The notes under the pieces: model-generated
Told to the model about the DNA's origin: nothing
Database searches by the model: none
The model's input: the letters and a program-made list of their open reading frames with translations, nothing else
Made by a program: the position numbers and the translations under genes
Assembly: GCA_902651635.1 (NCBI GenBank)
Contig: CACRSC010000136.1
Coordinates: 197,511-261,510 of the forward strand
Source of the DNA: Mastigamoeba balamuthi
Taxonomy: Eukaryota > Evosea > Mastigamoebida > Mastigamoebidae
DNA: 64,000 nucleotides
Direction: 5' to 3'
Shown here: in pieces, positions 31,343 to 43,365 of the stretch
Layout: each line of letters starts with the position of its first letter
Numbering within the stretch: the stretch's first letter is position 1

Positions 31343-34300
31343 TCAGATGAGAGAATTGTCGGGTTCCTGTGATGCACCCCATTGGACGCTCTCATAGTGG
31401 CATGTGCACGTGCAACAGTTCACAACAAACCTCCAGTCCACAATATCGTGGTCGCTGTGGCACCTCGCAGCACACATTTCGCACACGTTCCAGTTCGCAT
31501 CGCTCGTAGAGAAAGCGCATGTCTTGCACTGGGCAATCCACTGTGGCATCTCACACTTCCGGTACGGGCCGTCCGAAAGCGGGTAGATCACATTGCAGTT
31601 ATCGTGGCAAGAATGCTTCGCTGTGCATTCCCCATCAGACCGGGCCCTTGCCACTGTGGGACATTCGTCCTTGTTGAAGGGGGCCTCCAGGAGTATCGCA
31701 TCGTCTTGCTCCGCAGCACTCTGAGCCTTTGTATGCAGTGTAGCACTCTGGCACTTGGCCCAGTTCAGGACCTTTTCATTGAAGCCCCAGGCGCGTAAGT
31801 GAGCGTGCAGAGACTCGACCTCCTCGTCTCGAGACCCGGGACTGCCGGCCCTTGTCGTGACGTTGCACATGACTCGAAACCCGACCAGCTGAAAGGGTCC
31901 ATGGTCACCAGAGCAGAGCATCATCGCCAGAGGGGCAACATCTGGTGGAAGCACCTGACCGTTGGAATCGAAGTGATGCAGCACATTGGTCAACAGAGAG
32001 GCGATGGAAGGCAAAGGGGCGATGGGAGGAATTTCACGCTTGCTTTCGTCGGAAAGTGAACTGCAGAGCTGCGTAAGCGTCATCATAGCTCCGCTGCTGA
32101 ATAACATTGGAACGAGCTCGCCCGCATTGGACATGGCGCACATAATAGAAGCGAGACTCTGTGCGATAGTGGAAGTCACCATCTCATGCATCGCACTTAT
32201 CGATCGCCCCACAGAGACAAACGCGCACAGTACGGCCTGGTGCACACCGCAGTCCTCTGCCCGCAGAGTTTGGGCAATCCCCGTGTCGTACAGAGAAGCC
32301 AACTGTGAGGCCAGCTGGCACATGTGGCCGGAGTCGTTCTTCGCGAGCAGGGCTGTCAGCGATTCCAGTGCCGCTTCGATCGCACCACTGCGAATGATCG
32401 AGGGAACAGTCCGTGGATACGCACACGCGAGAGCGTGCATGACATCACACACTTCCGAATGCACAGTGCTGGATCGAGGATGATACTTCGTGTTCAAGGC
32501 GAGAATCCTGGGGAAGCATTCTGGCAGCTCGGGGCCGATGCGGTCCGCAATCAGCATGGCGAGTTTGCGGAGAATGGCACTGCAGGTTTCCACACCAGAC
32601 ATATCGTACTGGCCGCAGCAGCGCAACCACGCAACGCACGCCCAGACTCTCGGCATGTATGCTTGACGAGCGCGGTCAGAATGGCAGTTGTCGACCCACC
32701 ACTTGACGCGACTCTCGGCCTCCATCATGACCTCCGAGTCACCAGACACTGTGGGTCCAATCGCCGCCAGTGCCTCCACGAGGGACTCGGGCTTGTCTGC
32801 GTCGAAATCGAGACAGTACGGCGGCTCCGCGAGCACTCGTGCAACTGTTGCGTGACCCCCGATGCAGGCAAAGAACAGACACAGGTTCCCTCTGCTGGAC
32901 GCGTCCGGGTGACCGAGGCAGAAGGGGCGCCGTGACAGCTCATGGATAATGGAAGCTCTTCCCTCCATGCACGCCAGCGCCAGTGCGTCTGCTGCCCTTG
33001 CCTCTGCTTGGCCCAGTGAGTAGGGCTGCCTCGATAGCTCCTCGACGACGCAGACCTTGCCACAGCGGCAGGCCTCTCTGAGCACGGCGCAGTTGTCCTC
33101 GCGGGCCTCGTCCCACCCGAAGCAGTAGGGCGGTTGCCCCAGTCTCCTGACGGCATCGACGACGCCAAACCGGCATGCCTCCAAGAATGGTAATCGGGTG
33201 CAACGGTGTGCGTCGTCGCGAGTGAGGGAGTACGGGGGCTGAGCGAGTGCGTCGAGGACCTCCGCACCGCCGGAGATGCACGCCGCAAACAACGTCCAGC
33301 ACGAGTTCGCGACAGCGTCTGAGTGGCCCATGCAGTACGGCGGCTGTGCCAGCCTGTGCAGAGACCACGCCCTCTGGCAGCAGCAGGCGCCCTTGAGCAG
33401 TTGCTTTCCATTCCACTGGCCGCTCTGAACGGCGATGTTGTAGGGATCCGAGGAGAGGACCTCGAGCAGCTCGACGTTCCACTTCACCTGATTTCCCAAT
33501 TCCTCCAACGCGGACACCACCTCACAGTGACCCATGCAGAAGGGCGGCAGCGACAGACGCTGGACGAGGGTTGTGTTTCCGAAAGCGAGGGCACTTTTGA
33601 GCAGGCAGAGAGGCCACGGAATATCGTCGGTGCAGAGGCTGTACGGAGGGGACGTGAGGGCATAGAGCATCTGCGGAGCCCCGCAGCAGCCAGAGCAGCA
33701 CGTGATTGAGAGCAAGCCCTCGCCGTCCTGCAGGGCGGATGTGAGGAGTGTGCGCAGTAACAACTGTGAGGTAACGGGGTCAGCACAGCAGCACGTGCCT
33801 GGCCGAGAGCGTGCTGGTGGGTGAGGCTGTAGGGCTCCTCCCCCAGGATCTGCACAGCCTCGGCGTTGGTGCTCTTGCAGGCCGCGAGGAGGGCGGCGCG
33901 CTGTTTGTCCCAGGGCGCCTCGTGGGCGCAGAGCGGCGCACGCGACAGCTCGCGCAGCAGCAGCGCTGCCCTGTCGCCCCCTGCACTGCACGCCGCCACC
34001 AGCGCCTGGGCTGAGGCATCGGCCAGGGCCTGTGCCGACAGGCCGGGGAGGGCAGCGAGGACGCGGAGGCTCTGGGGATCTCCGCAGGGCGACGTGCACA
34101 CGGCGGTCATCGCGTCGCGCAGGCCGCACGCCCAGTGCTGCGTCATCTCGCGGCCGAGATCCGGGCAGTGCCTCGCGAGCTGCCCCAGCGCCTCAGGGGG
34201 CGCCTGCCCTGCCAGGTGCACCGCCAGGGCCACCACAGACGAGCGGGGGCCGCGGGACCGAGTGTCGCGGGGCGGTGCAGCGAAGCGGCAGAAGAGCTGG

Positions 34301-34473
34301 AGGCGGCGGAAGCAGGGGGCGCAGAGGGCGCAGGGGAGGGCGAGGGCGAGGGAGCAGAGGTCCGCAGCGTCTACCACGTGCCCCACCACGCTCTGCCGCA
34401 GCTCCCACGCCGCCCCCAGGCTCTCCTGCGCCCTCCCCTCTGCCCCGCTGCCCTCTGTCCTCGCCCTGCGCAT
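31343..34473 (-). CDS. Array gene E: PPY-repeat / UBR zinc-finger protein
   Basis: Exon 1 34473-33799 and exon 2 33727-31343 (1019 aa). The intron 33798-33728 fits as GC-AG (CAG|GCACGT...CTGCAG, phase 0). F-box-like segment as in D with one Ala-to-Val change (GHVVDAADL). Repeats include LTSPPYSLCTDD, LSLPPFCMGHCE, LAQPPYCMGHSDA, LAQPPYSLTRDDA, LGQPPYCFGWDEA, LSRQPYSLGQAEAR and LAEPPYCLDFDAD. The helical region (for example RKLAMLIADRIGPELPECFP) is close to D. Intact finger: IAQCKTC, NVCEMCAARCHSDHD, NCCTCTCHY, same tail as D. D and E are sister copies. Confidence 0.8.
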
Positions 34474-34570
34474 GTGCTCTGCTGCTTTGTCGGCTGGGAG
34501 GCTGTGGCGACCTCTGTCGGCTTTTCGTTGTGTTTGTTCTGTTGGCTTGTTGTCGTATGTTGTGCTATTT

Positions 34571-34586
34571 TGCGAAATTGAACTGG
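34571..34586 (-). promoter_or_regulatory. Array upstream element, copy at gene E
   Basis: Coding strand CCAGTTCAATTTCGCA, 98 nt before the ATG of E. Confidence 0.5.
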
Positions 34587-34727
34587 CGAGTTATCTTGTG
34601 ATTCTGAGATGAACCACTCCACCACTTGTCATTCAGGCAACGCATACAACATACTACTTGACATTGCATCTTAACATGAGTCCAGTGGCGGTACTGCCTG
34701 TCTCTAAAGAAGGCAATATATATACCT

Positions 34728-37688
34728 CTAGCATTGGCAAGAACACGTGCAGCAGCTCTCCATGAACCTTGAGTCCACAGCATCGTGTCCGCTGTGGCAC
34801 TGCTTGGCACACATTTCACACACGTTTCTTCTCTGGTCACTCGCAATGCACGTCCTGCATCGTGCAACCCACAACAGAATGATGAAAATAAGTGAAAGTA
34901 AAAACCAGTGCTAGCAAAGGAACCGGTTTTGTCATTCAGAACAAACAAAATCTGTATCTCTTTCTCAATTATGTCTTCCTCTTCTTATGCTGCTGTTGTT
35001 TTTTTTTCCCCTTTCCTCATTCCAACTTTTTTAAAAATCGATTTCTCTTCTGTTTACATCTTCTCTGTCTCCTTGTCTCGAGACCCCGGACTGCCACTGC
35101 TTGCTGTGGCATTGCAGAGCACGCGCAACCCGATCATCCGAGAGTGCCAGTGCGAATCGTTGGAGCATAGGATGGCCAGAGGGACTACAACAGCTGGCAG
35201 CACCTGGCCTGTGGCGTCGGAGTGAAGCAGCAGATTGGACAACAGAGACGTGATTGAATCGAAGCAGCACGCGCTCTCGGGTGGAGTGTAGCACAGTTGT
35301 GAAATTGCCGCCATTACGCCACTGCTAATCAGCACTGGGACAAGCTCGTCCATCTTCGAGAGTCCGTTAAGTACTTCAACGATGTCACAACGATTGTGTT
35401 TGACCTCTGCGGACGATCGCAGCATCTTTTCGATTGTCCGCAGGATGTCCCGATGCACACTAGCATCGACAACACGCAGAGTGCCGCTGTCTGTGTGATA
35501 TAGTATCGCCAACCACCCGGTAAGTATGCGGACTTTGCTATTGTCATGCGAATCAAGAGACGAGTTCATCAGTGCTAGTGCCATGTGGACTGCACCGCTT
35601 CGGAGGATAGAGGGCAGCAACCGGTAAGACACGTGAGCAAGGTCACACAGGATGGTTAGCACTTCCCATTGCAGAGGGATGCAGCAAGGATACTCCTTCA
35701 TGCTCGAGACAAGAAGCCCTGGGAAACACTCGGGGATATTGGGGCCGGCAAAGCCGCTAATCAGTTTGGAGAATTGGCTGAGGATGGCGAACTCAGTTTC
35801 AGTGCCGATCAGCTCGTAAAGGCCATAGCAGCGCAACCACGCAATACAGGCCCAGACTCCCGGCAGGTATGGTTTAGGGATGAAAGGGGAAGATGACCGG
35901 ATCCACGACTTGATGTGAACCACAATCTCCTTCCTAATACTGGCATTCGTCGACAATGTGGGTCCAATCGCCGCCAGTGCCTCTACGAGGGACTCGGGCT
36001 TGTCTGCATAGAATCCGAGGCTATACGGCGGCTCCGCGAGAACTCGAACAACCTCGGCGTGGCACCCTATGCAGGCAAAGAACAGGCACAGGTTCCCTCT
36101 GCTGGATGCGTCCTCGTGGCCGAGGCAGAAGGGCCAGTATGACAGCGCTCGCACGACGTCTGCCATTCCTTCCTTGCACGCCAGAGCCAGCACGTCTGCT
36201 GCCCTTGCCTCTGCCTGGCCCAGTGAGTACGGCGGCCACCCCAGCTCATCGATGACGGCGACGTTGCCCTGGCGACACGCCTCAATGAAGCCTGCCATGT
36301 TGTCAGCGCGGGCCTCCTCTCTGCCGAAGCAGTAGGGCGGCTGTGCCAACCTCTTCACGATTTCCGCGTCCCCTCTGGCGCACGCCTTCGACAGCAATCG
36401 AACGCAGAGGTGAGCGTCTTGGCGGGTGAGGGAGTACGGGGGCTCGGCCAGTGCGCTGAGGACCTCTGCACTGCCAGCGGTGCATGCTGCCAGCAGAGAC
36501 GCACAGGCATCCGCTGCAGCGTGGGCGTGGCCCAGGCAGTACGGGGGCTGTGCCATCCTGCGCAGCGACCACGCGCTTCCGCTTCTGCAGGCGTCCAGGA
36601 ACAGCTTCCTGTCATGCGAAGGCGTGTGTGGGACCACGATGTTGTAGGGCTCCGCGGCGAGAACGTCGAGCACCTCGACGCTGCGGCACGCCCACACCGA
36701 TTTCGAGCAGCACATGGCGTCCTTGTGGCCCATGCAGTAGGGGGGCTGCGACAGGCGACGGACGACAGAGGCGTCGCCACAAGAGAGGGCCGCTTCGAGA
36801 GCTCTGAGCTGGTCCCACAGAAGGTCGGCTCTGCAGAAGCTGTACGGGGGGCACGCGAGGGCATCGAGCACCTCCGCAGCGCCGTCGCTTTCCGAGCAGC
36901 AAGTTGTCCATATCGCAGACTGCGGGTTGGGCGTTGTGGCTCGTGGTGAGAAGGGCTGGAGAGCAAGCACAGCACAGCCCCCCGACATCGCACTGGACAG
37001 GGCAGGGCGCAACACACGGGCGTACACTCCGAAGGGCGTGCAGCCGGGTGAGGCCGAAGGGCGGAGCTCCCAGCACTCGGACGGCCTCGGCGGACCCGCT
37101 GGCACAGGCGGCGCCCAGGGCGTCCCTGAGGACATTCCAGTCAGCCGTGTGGGCACACAGCGGCGCACGCGACAGCTCGCGCAGCAGCAGCGCTGCCCTG
37201 TCGCCCCCTGCGCTGCACGCCGCCACCAAAGCCTCGACGGAGGCATCGGCGAGGGCCTCCGGGAGCAGGCCGGGGAGGGCAGCGAGGACGCGGAGGCTCT
37301 GGGGGTCTCCGCAGGGCGACGTGCACACAGCGATCATCGCGTTGCTCAGGCCGAACGGCGCTTGACACCCGAGCGTATGGCCCAGCCCCGGGCAGCGCCT
37401 CGCCAGCTCCCCCAGCGCCTCTGGGGTCGCCTGCTCTGCCAGGTACACCGCCAGGGCGGCCACAGACGGGGGAGGGAGTAGGAAGTCGCCGGGGAGGCGG
37501 AGGCATAAGAGGGCGAGGCGGCGGAAGCAGGGGGCGCAGAGGGCGCAGGGGAGAGCGAGGGCGAGGGAGCAGAGGTCCGCAGCGTCTGCCACGTGCCCCA
37601 CCACGCTCTGCCGCAGCTCCCACGCCGCCCCCAGGCTCTCCTGCGCCCTCCCCTCTGCCCCGCTGCCCTCTGTCTTCGCCCTGCGCAT
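34728..37688 (-). CDS. Array gene F: PPY-repeat protein with rearranged 3' end
   Basis: Exon 1 37688-37026, exon 2 36919-35058 and a proposed exon 3 34854-34728 (883 aa). Intron 1 is GT-AG (AGT|GTACGC, phase 0) as in C. Repeats are intact (LACPPYSFCRAD, LSQPPYCMGHKDA, LAEPPYSLTRQDA, LGWPPYSLGQAEAR). After GSPGSRDKETEK the ~300 bp that in other copies link to the finger are missing. An AT-rich 203-nt stretch (35057-34855) takes their place. Splicing it (AT|GTAAAC...GATGCAG, phase 2) restores frame directly into TCIASDQRRNVCEMCAKQ and CCTCSCQC. The first CRxC pair of the finger is then only partly kept. Without splicing the protein ends at 35054 and lacks the finger. Confidence 0.65.
34855..35057 (-). 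other. AT-rich replacement segment / possible new intron in gene F
   Basis: AT-rich 203 bp with T and A runs, very unlike the flanking GC-rich exons and similar in composition to the blocks at 1813-3950 and 57620-60201. Bounded by usable GT and AG on the coding strand. Confidence 0.55.
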
Positions 37689-38179
37689 GTGCTCTGCTGC
37701 TGTGTCGGCTGGAAGGCTGTGGCGACGGTCTCTGTCGGCTTTTTTGTTGTGTTTGTTCTGCCGTCGGGTCCGTTGAAAATGTGATGTGTTGCCTGGATCA
37801 CGTGAACTGCAAAAAGGATCGAGATATTTTTCTGTGTGGGTGGGGCAGGTCCTGTAGATGGGCACAGCCTTCCTCTGGAGTGCGCAGAACTGATAAGAGT
37901 GAGAGATGCACACGGACCAGGCATATCAATTCAATTGTCACCGTTAACTCATTGTCTCAAATTTTGGTCTTTATAATGATTGAATTGCCTGTGTGAAGAA
38001 GAGTAAGTACTTCAAGGGCGATCACACTTCCTCCATTGTAGCCTCCAGTCGATATCCTCTGTTCGTCCCCCCACGTTCTTGCCACGCCCCACGTTGTTGT
38101 TGTCTCTCTGAAATTCATCTCCACTCATCTCCCCTACTCTGAGGCACACACTTGACCTCATCCAACAGTCTTATGAATT
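37689..38179. other. Intergenic region between F and pseudogene G
   Basis: Upstream region of F with only a weak copy of the array element (CACGTGAACTGC near 37799); AT-rich toward 38000. No other feature. Confidence 0.4.
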
Positions 38180-41094
38180 GTGTATCTGGTTGATGCAGCA
38201 GCACTGCTGATACCTTCAGTCTGCCAAATTGTGCCCACTGTGGCATCCTGCAGCACATCTCACACACATCGCTGTTCTGGTTGATTCCATGGCATGTCCA
38301 GCATCTCGCAACCCACTGCAGCATTGCGCACTTTCTGTGCTAACTCTGCACACTGTCTGTGCCAGGGCTTCCTGCTGTTTGTCCTTGCCTGCTCGCTTGT
38401 CCATCACTGCTGGGGCGCATTTTCTCTGCTCGAACGATGCGAGCATGCCCGATACCTCTTCCTGGACACCGTGCCATGTCCTCAGATACACTGTCTTGCA
38501 AGATGTCCTTGAGCTTCTGGGTGAAACCCCAGTCACGAACACGGACACGCTGTCTCTCAGACTCCTTGTCTGAAGCTCCTGTACTGCCTCTTGCAATGAC
38601 ATAACACAGCACTCGGAAGCCAACCAGTCTGCTCTGCCCTCTGCTCGCATGTGCAGATCATCTCCAGTGAGACAATGTCAACTGGAAGAGCGTGTCCTGC
38701 GTTGTTCGCATATGCCAGCAGGATTGACAGAAGTGGAGAGAGTTTTGGCACGGGACCATGCATGCAGGCAAGGGCCCTATCACCCCAGAATCAAAGAGCC
38801 TTGGAACCAGCTTGTCCACACGTGCAAGGCAGCACAGCAGACTGGTGACGTTGTTCACATCTTCTGTGTCCCTGAGCACTTCAGGGGAGTGCAGTATGGT
38901 ATTAACGATCCCCAACGTGGCCTGGAGCATGCTGGGGCTCATCGCCCTTACAGTGGTGATGTTTATGCCATACAGACATGCCAGACTCTGGACCAGGCTG
39001 CAGTCATCATACGACTTGAGCATTGCAGAGAAAGTCAATCACCATGTCAACCATGCCGCACAGCGCAATCGACATTGAGAGACTGGTGCACGAGCGTGAG
39101 TGAGCAAGGAGACAGATAATCCTGCTTGCTAGGACGAGCAGCTTCTGGTGCTTCTTGGAACACTGCGGGCACGTGCAAGACATGATGAAAGACGGGAAGG
39201 AATCGGGAAGAGCTGGGTAGTCACAGTGCTCCAGTGCATGCAGGAGCAGGACGAGGGCAGGGGCCTCTGTGCCCAGCTGCCACTTGTTGCAGGCGTGTAG
39301 CCATGCAATGCAGGCACACCCCGCACGATCGCCCGAGGCTGTAACTGAGCACACTGTACCAGTGCTCTTGACTCTTCCACCATCCAAGCACAGACTCCAC
39401 CTTCATTCTGACTGAGGAGTCTTTCGCTAAGAGCCTCCAGAACGGATTCAGGCTGGTCAGGGTCATCTGGAGGCTATATGGAGGCTCTTTCAGAGCCTGA
39501 GGTACGTTTACATTACAACAGATGTACGTGAGGAAAAGGCAGAGGCTGCCATTGCAAGTGGCGTCCGTGTGGCTGAGGCTGAAGGGCCTCTGAGACAGCA
39601 CGCACATAATGGACAGCTTTCCCCCTTTGCACGCCATCACCAGAACATCTGCCGCTCTGGCCTCTGCCTGGCCCGGTGAGTATGGGGGCTTTGTCAGCTC
39701 CTCGACGATGTGGATTTGGCCACTGAAACACGCGCGTCTGAGTGCCTTGCAGTTATCATAGTGTGCTTCCTTCCTCACTGCCAAGGCAGTAGGGCGGCTG
39801 TGACAGCCTTCTGACGACATCAAGATGGCCTCAGTAGCAATGGTTCTGGAGCGCCTGGCCTCCAGAAGGGCGTGCGTCATTATGAGTGAGTATGGGGGCT
39901 GGGCAAGCATGTCCAGCACCGCAGTGGAGCCGCCTTTGGACAATGCTTTAGTCCAGCAGATAACAGTGTTGTCGTGGCCGGGGCAGTAGGGGGGCTGTGC
40001 CAGCCTGCGAACTGACCACCCGTTGTTGCATGGGCCGTAGCACGCACTCCAGAGAAGGCTGAGCACCTCCATGCGGTGCATCTCCATGATGATGTTGTAG
40101 GGCTCCCCGGCAAGGACATGGAGCACCCTGGTGCTGCCCACCACACGGGAGTGGTACATCGTGGCACCACTCCCCAGGCACGTGTACATCAGGCACTCGA
40201 GCACCTTGCTGCGGCTGGCAGAGTACAGGGGCCGCGACAGACGCCACACAACTTTGGCAGACCCTTTTTCGCACGCTTCTGCGAAGTGGTGCTGGTTGAA
40301 CTGGTCAAGTTCGTGCAGGTCGTCATGGTCCATGTTGAACGGAGGGCCTGTGAGTTCATCGAGGATCATGAAAGCACTCCTGACCCTTGAGGTTGCACGT
40401 TATCCTGAGTATGCTCTGCATGGCTGCTGCTGAGTACAAGGGGAAAAGCCTGGGTGATGACGCATGCGCACCACCCCTGTGTCGTCACAGGTCACACTGA
40501 TTGGTGGAGCTCGAAGGACTCGCAGGACATATGTCGACGGACCCGGCAGCACTGCCAGTGATTGTGGCAATGGAGAGAACCTACTACCGTGGGACGAGCA
40601 GAGAGAAGCAAGGCAGTCGCAGAGCGGCCCATGGGACAGCTCGCGCAGCAGCAGCACTGGCGCCTCTTACACCGCACGCTGCACTCAGCGCCCTTTCAGA
40701 GGCTCCAGCCAGGGCCTGCGGGTCCAGGCTGGGGAGGGCAGCGAGGATGCAGAGGCTCTGGGGGTCTTTGCAGAGCGACGTGCACAGTGACCATTGTGTC
40801 GCACAGGCCGAAGGGCACTGGCCACGTTAGCACACGGGCCAGCCCCGGGCAGCACCTTGCCAGCTTCTCCAGCAGCCTGGGAGTACTCGCCCGTGCCATA
40901 GTCACCAGGGTCACCACAGGCGAGTGCCAGTGGTTGGGCCAGCCATGCGGGGTTTCCGGGCAGAAGGGCAGGAGGCAGCGGAAGCAGGGGGCGCAGAGGG
41001 CGCAGGGAAGGGCCAGGGCGAGGCAGCAGAGGTCCCAGGCACCTGTCATGTGCTCCACCACGCTCTGCCGCAGCTTCCACGCTGCTCACATGCT
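38180..41094 (-). pseudogene. Array gene G: decayed PPY-repeat / UBR gene
   Basis: All parts of the family are recognisable in order but in different frames. The F-box-like end is near 41060-40960 (DLCCLALALPCALCAPCF). Repeats span 40369-39460 (LAQPPYCPGHDN, LAQPPYSLIMTHA, LTKPPYSPGQAEAR, LSQRPFSLSHTDA). The helical region is 39390-38650, and the finger 38330-38210 (VARCWTCHGINQN, then a shift, then AAGCHSGHNLAD). At least four frame changes are needed and the terminal Cys cluster is lost. The most diverged member, at the end of the array. Confidence 0.8.
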
Positions 41095-41213
41095 CTCCTG
41101 CGCCCTTCCCTCAGCCCTGGTGGTCTGTTGGTGCATGCATTGGGCTCGGGTGGGTCTCCTGACTGGTTTGTTGGTTTTGGTGTGCCCTGTTGCCTTTGTT
41201 GTGAATCTCAGCT

Positions 41214-41230
41214 CTGTGAACCTGAACTGC
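41214..41230 (-). promoter_or_regulatory. Array upstream element, copy at pseudogene G
   Basis: CTGTGAACCTGAACTGC on the plus strand, upstream of the decayed F-box-like end of G. Confidence 0.4.
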
Positions 41231-41697
41231 TGTGTCTCCTTTTGTGAATCGTTGACGTGGCGCACATCACAGGAGCAGCAGTAACGTCAGGGATCCGCTC
41301 TCGTGGAGTCACCACCCGGCACGTGTTATGCAGCAGCCATTGTGATGTCCTGCCCCCGAGCTGTTATTTAGTTAGGGAATGCCAACCGTCGGTGTGAGTG
41401 CTGTGAAGCAGAGTGATGCGGGTCTGAGAAGTAGAGGGCAGCCCAGCCTTGCTGATTGAGACCGAGGCCTCTCAGACGTGCATACACCAGCACAGACTTA
41501 CAGTCTGCCCACGTCCCCCACTACCTCCACCGTGTCGTCCGGCCAGATCTTACCCGGAGGCCCAAAGGGGGAGGGAGGGAGGCAGGGAGGCGCCGAGCAG
41601 TGAACGGATTCCCGATGTTCTCATCCCGGTACGAACGAGATCTGAATATCCTGCAGATTTCTCCCGGGCAAATCTGCTTGATTTCTTTTTTGCGGCG
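41231..41697. other. Intergenic region upstream of the ABHD13-like gene
   Basis: Divergent spacer between pseudogene G and the hydrolase. No specific element recognised. Confidence 0.4.
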
Positions 41698-42932
41698 ATG
41701 GAGTGGGCGACGGCGCTGTACGCGCTGTGCATGCTGCTGGCGCTGTTTCTGGCGGTCGTCGTGGCTGCCGTCTTCTTGTTCCAGGACCGCATGGTCTACG
41801 TGCCCGACATCGGCGTCCAGTTCGAACCGCACCCGCGCGAGTACGGCCTGGAGGAGCACTGGCGCGAGTTCACCTTCAGCGCGCGCGACGGCACTCAGCT
41901 CTACGTGCGCAATACCAGTATCTCTCGATATCTGGAATATCTGGAATCTCCGTTTGGGAATCCACGGGGGAGATTCTTCTCTGATCGACTGACGCATCGA
42001 CGGCGCCTGCGGCTCAGGGTTGGCTGTTCTTGCAGCCCGACAGCAAGGCCGTCCCGACGCTCCTCTGGTTCCACAGCAACGCTGGCAGTTGCGTGCTGTG
42101 CTCCCCCCCCGTATCCCCGGAGATTTTCTCCACCCGAGAATCCGCGGATAAATATCTCGTGACATCACATTTCCCGCCCGCTGACGTCGGTCGCCCCTGG
42201 GTGGAAACCCACGATCGCACGGCCGCCGCGCAGTCATCAACCACAGGCTGCCGAACATCGTGGGGCTGTTCAAGACGCTGCGCGTCAACGTCTGCATCCC
42301 CGAGTACCGGGGCTACGGCCGCAGCGCAGGCGCCGTCTCCGAGGCCGCCCTGCGCACCGACGCCGAGGACGTCCTCGCGCACCTGCGCAGCAGCGCCGGC
42401 GGCGGCTTCGGGGCCCTCGTCGACCCCGCGCGCGTCGTCGTCTTCGGCAGGTCGCTCGGGGGCGCAGTGGCCGCCCACGTGGCGTCTGCGAGGCCCGACG
42501 CCGTCGGCGCGCTGGTGCTCGAGAACACGTTCACGTCGCTGCCCGACCTCATCCCCAGCGTCGTGCCTGCGCTGGCGGCCATCGCGCACTGGTCGCGCAA
42601 CAAGTGGGCCACGCGCTCGGTCATCGGGTCGGTGCGCTGCCCGCTGCTGCTGCTCAGCTCGGGCCTCGACGAGATGATCCCCCCCTCGCACATGGAGGAG
42701 CTCTACCAGCGTGCGCACCACCACCTCCTCCTCTCTGTCTCTCTCTCTCTCTCTCTCTCTGGGCGCAGCGTCGCAGTGGTGACACCGCAGCTCCCCCCGC
42801 ACCCCAGTGGCCAAGGTCGAGGACAAGACGCTCAAGAAGTTCGAGCGGGCGACGCACATGGACATGTACGAGCAGCGCGGCTACTACGAGTACCTCGCCG
42901 CGTGGATAGCGCGGGTGCTGGGCTCCTGGTGA
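41698..42932 (+). CDS. ABHD13: ABHD13-like membrane-anchored alpha/beta hydrolase
   Basis: Four exons: 41698-41904, 42036-42087, 42234-42710 and 42808-42932 (286 aa). Introns have phases 0, 1 and 1; donors GTGCGC, GTTGCG and GTGCGC. An N-terminal TM anchor (residues ~4-28) is followed by FQDRMVYVPD. Family motifs: FHSNAG joined across intron 2 to HRLPN, EYRGYGRS, nucleophile elbow FGRSLGGAVA (Ser), ENTFTSLPD, acid in SSGLDEMIPP (Asp) and ATHMDMYEQRGYY (His). ABHD13 has the same order. It is probably an ER or plasma-membrane serine hydrolase acting on lipids or acyl groups. Intron 3 contains a TC microsatellite. Confidence 0.88.
42731..42760. repeat. TC dinucleotide microsatellite
   Basis: CT/TC repeats in intron 3 of the ABHD13-like gene, where they serve as the polypyrimidine tract. 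Confidence 0.8.
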
Positions 42933-43365
42933 TCCCCCCGCACGCTGCTGCGGAGCGTGAGAGGCGGGCCCCGGGCCCTCCGGGCGGTGTGCGAGCGTCA
43001 AGGTCCCTCTGACTCAGACACAGCCCCGGACTCTCGGCCGGGGGCGGGTCGGTGCGCGAGCTTCGAGGTCCCTCGGACTCGGGCACAGCAAAAAAAAAAC
43101 CAACAGAACGCGTGCAGGCGCAGACGCAGTGCAAAGGGACAAACCTGTGTTGCGTTGTTGCGTCGTTGGTAGGGGGGGAGTGTGGAAAGAACGGGTGGGC
43201 ACACGGAGAGAATCGGTGGGTCTGCAGGGCCCGTTTTTGTTTGGTGCTCGTTTGGTTCAATTGTATAAGTGCAGGAGGGAGGGCGTGTGTTCTCCGCGTG
43301 CCTACGCAGGAGGAGAGACAGTTCTCGCGCTGGTGCAGGTGCGCTTCGGGGGAGTGCCGCTTGCG
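42933..43365. other. Convergent intergenic region
   Basis: Between the stop of the hydrolase (+) and the stop of the coiled-coil gene (-). Contains a partial direct repeat (GTCCCTCTGACTCAGACACAG near 43003 and GTCCCTCGGACTCGGGCACAG near 43068, each quoted to 21 here only as a span). No gene seen. Confidence 0.4.

Noticed and set aside
11984-41100. Array genes as members of a known toxin or virus family
   Set aside because: Repeats and fingers are of cellular ankyrin/UBR type; only the inserted LTR element is mobile.
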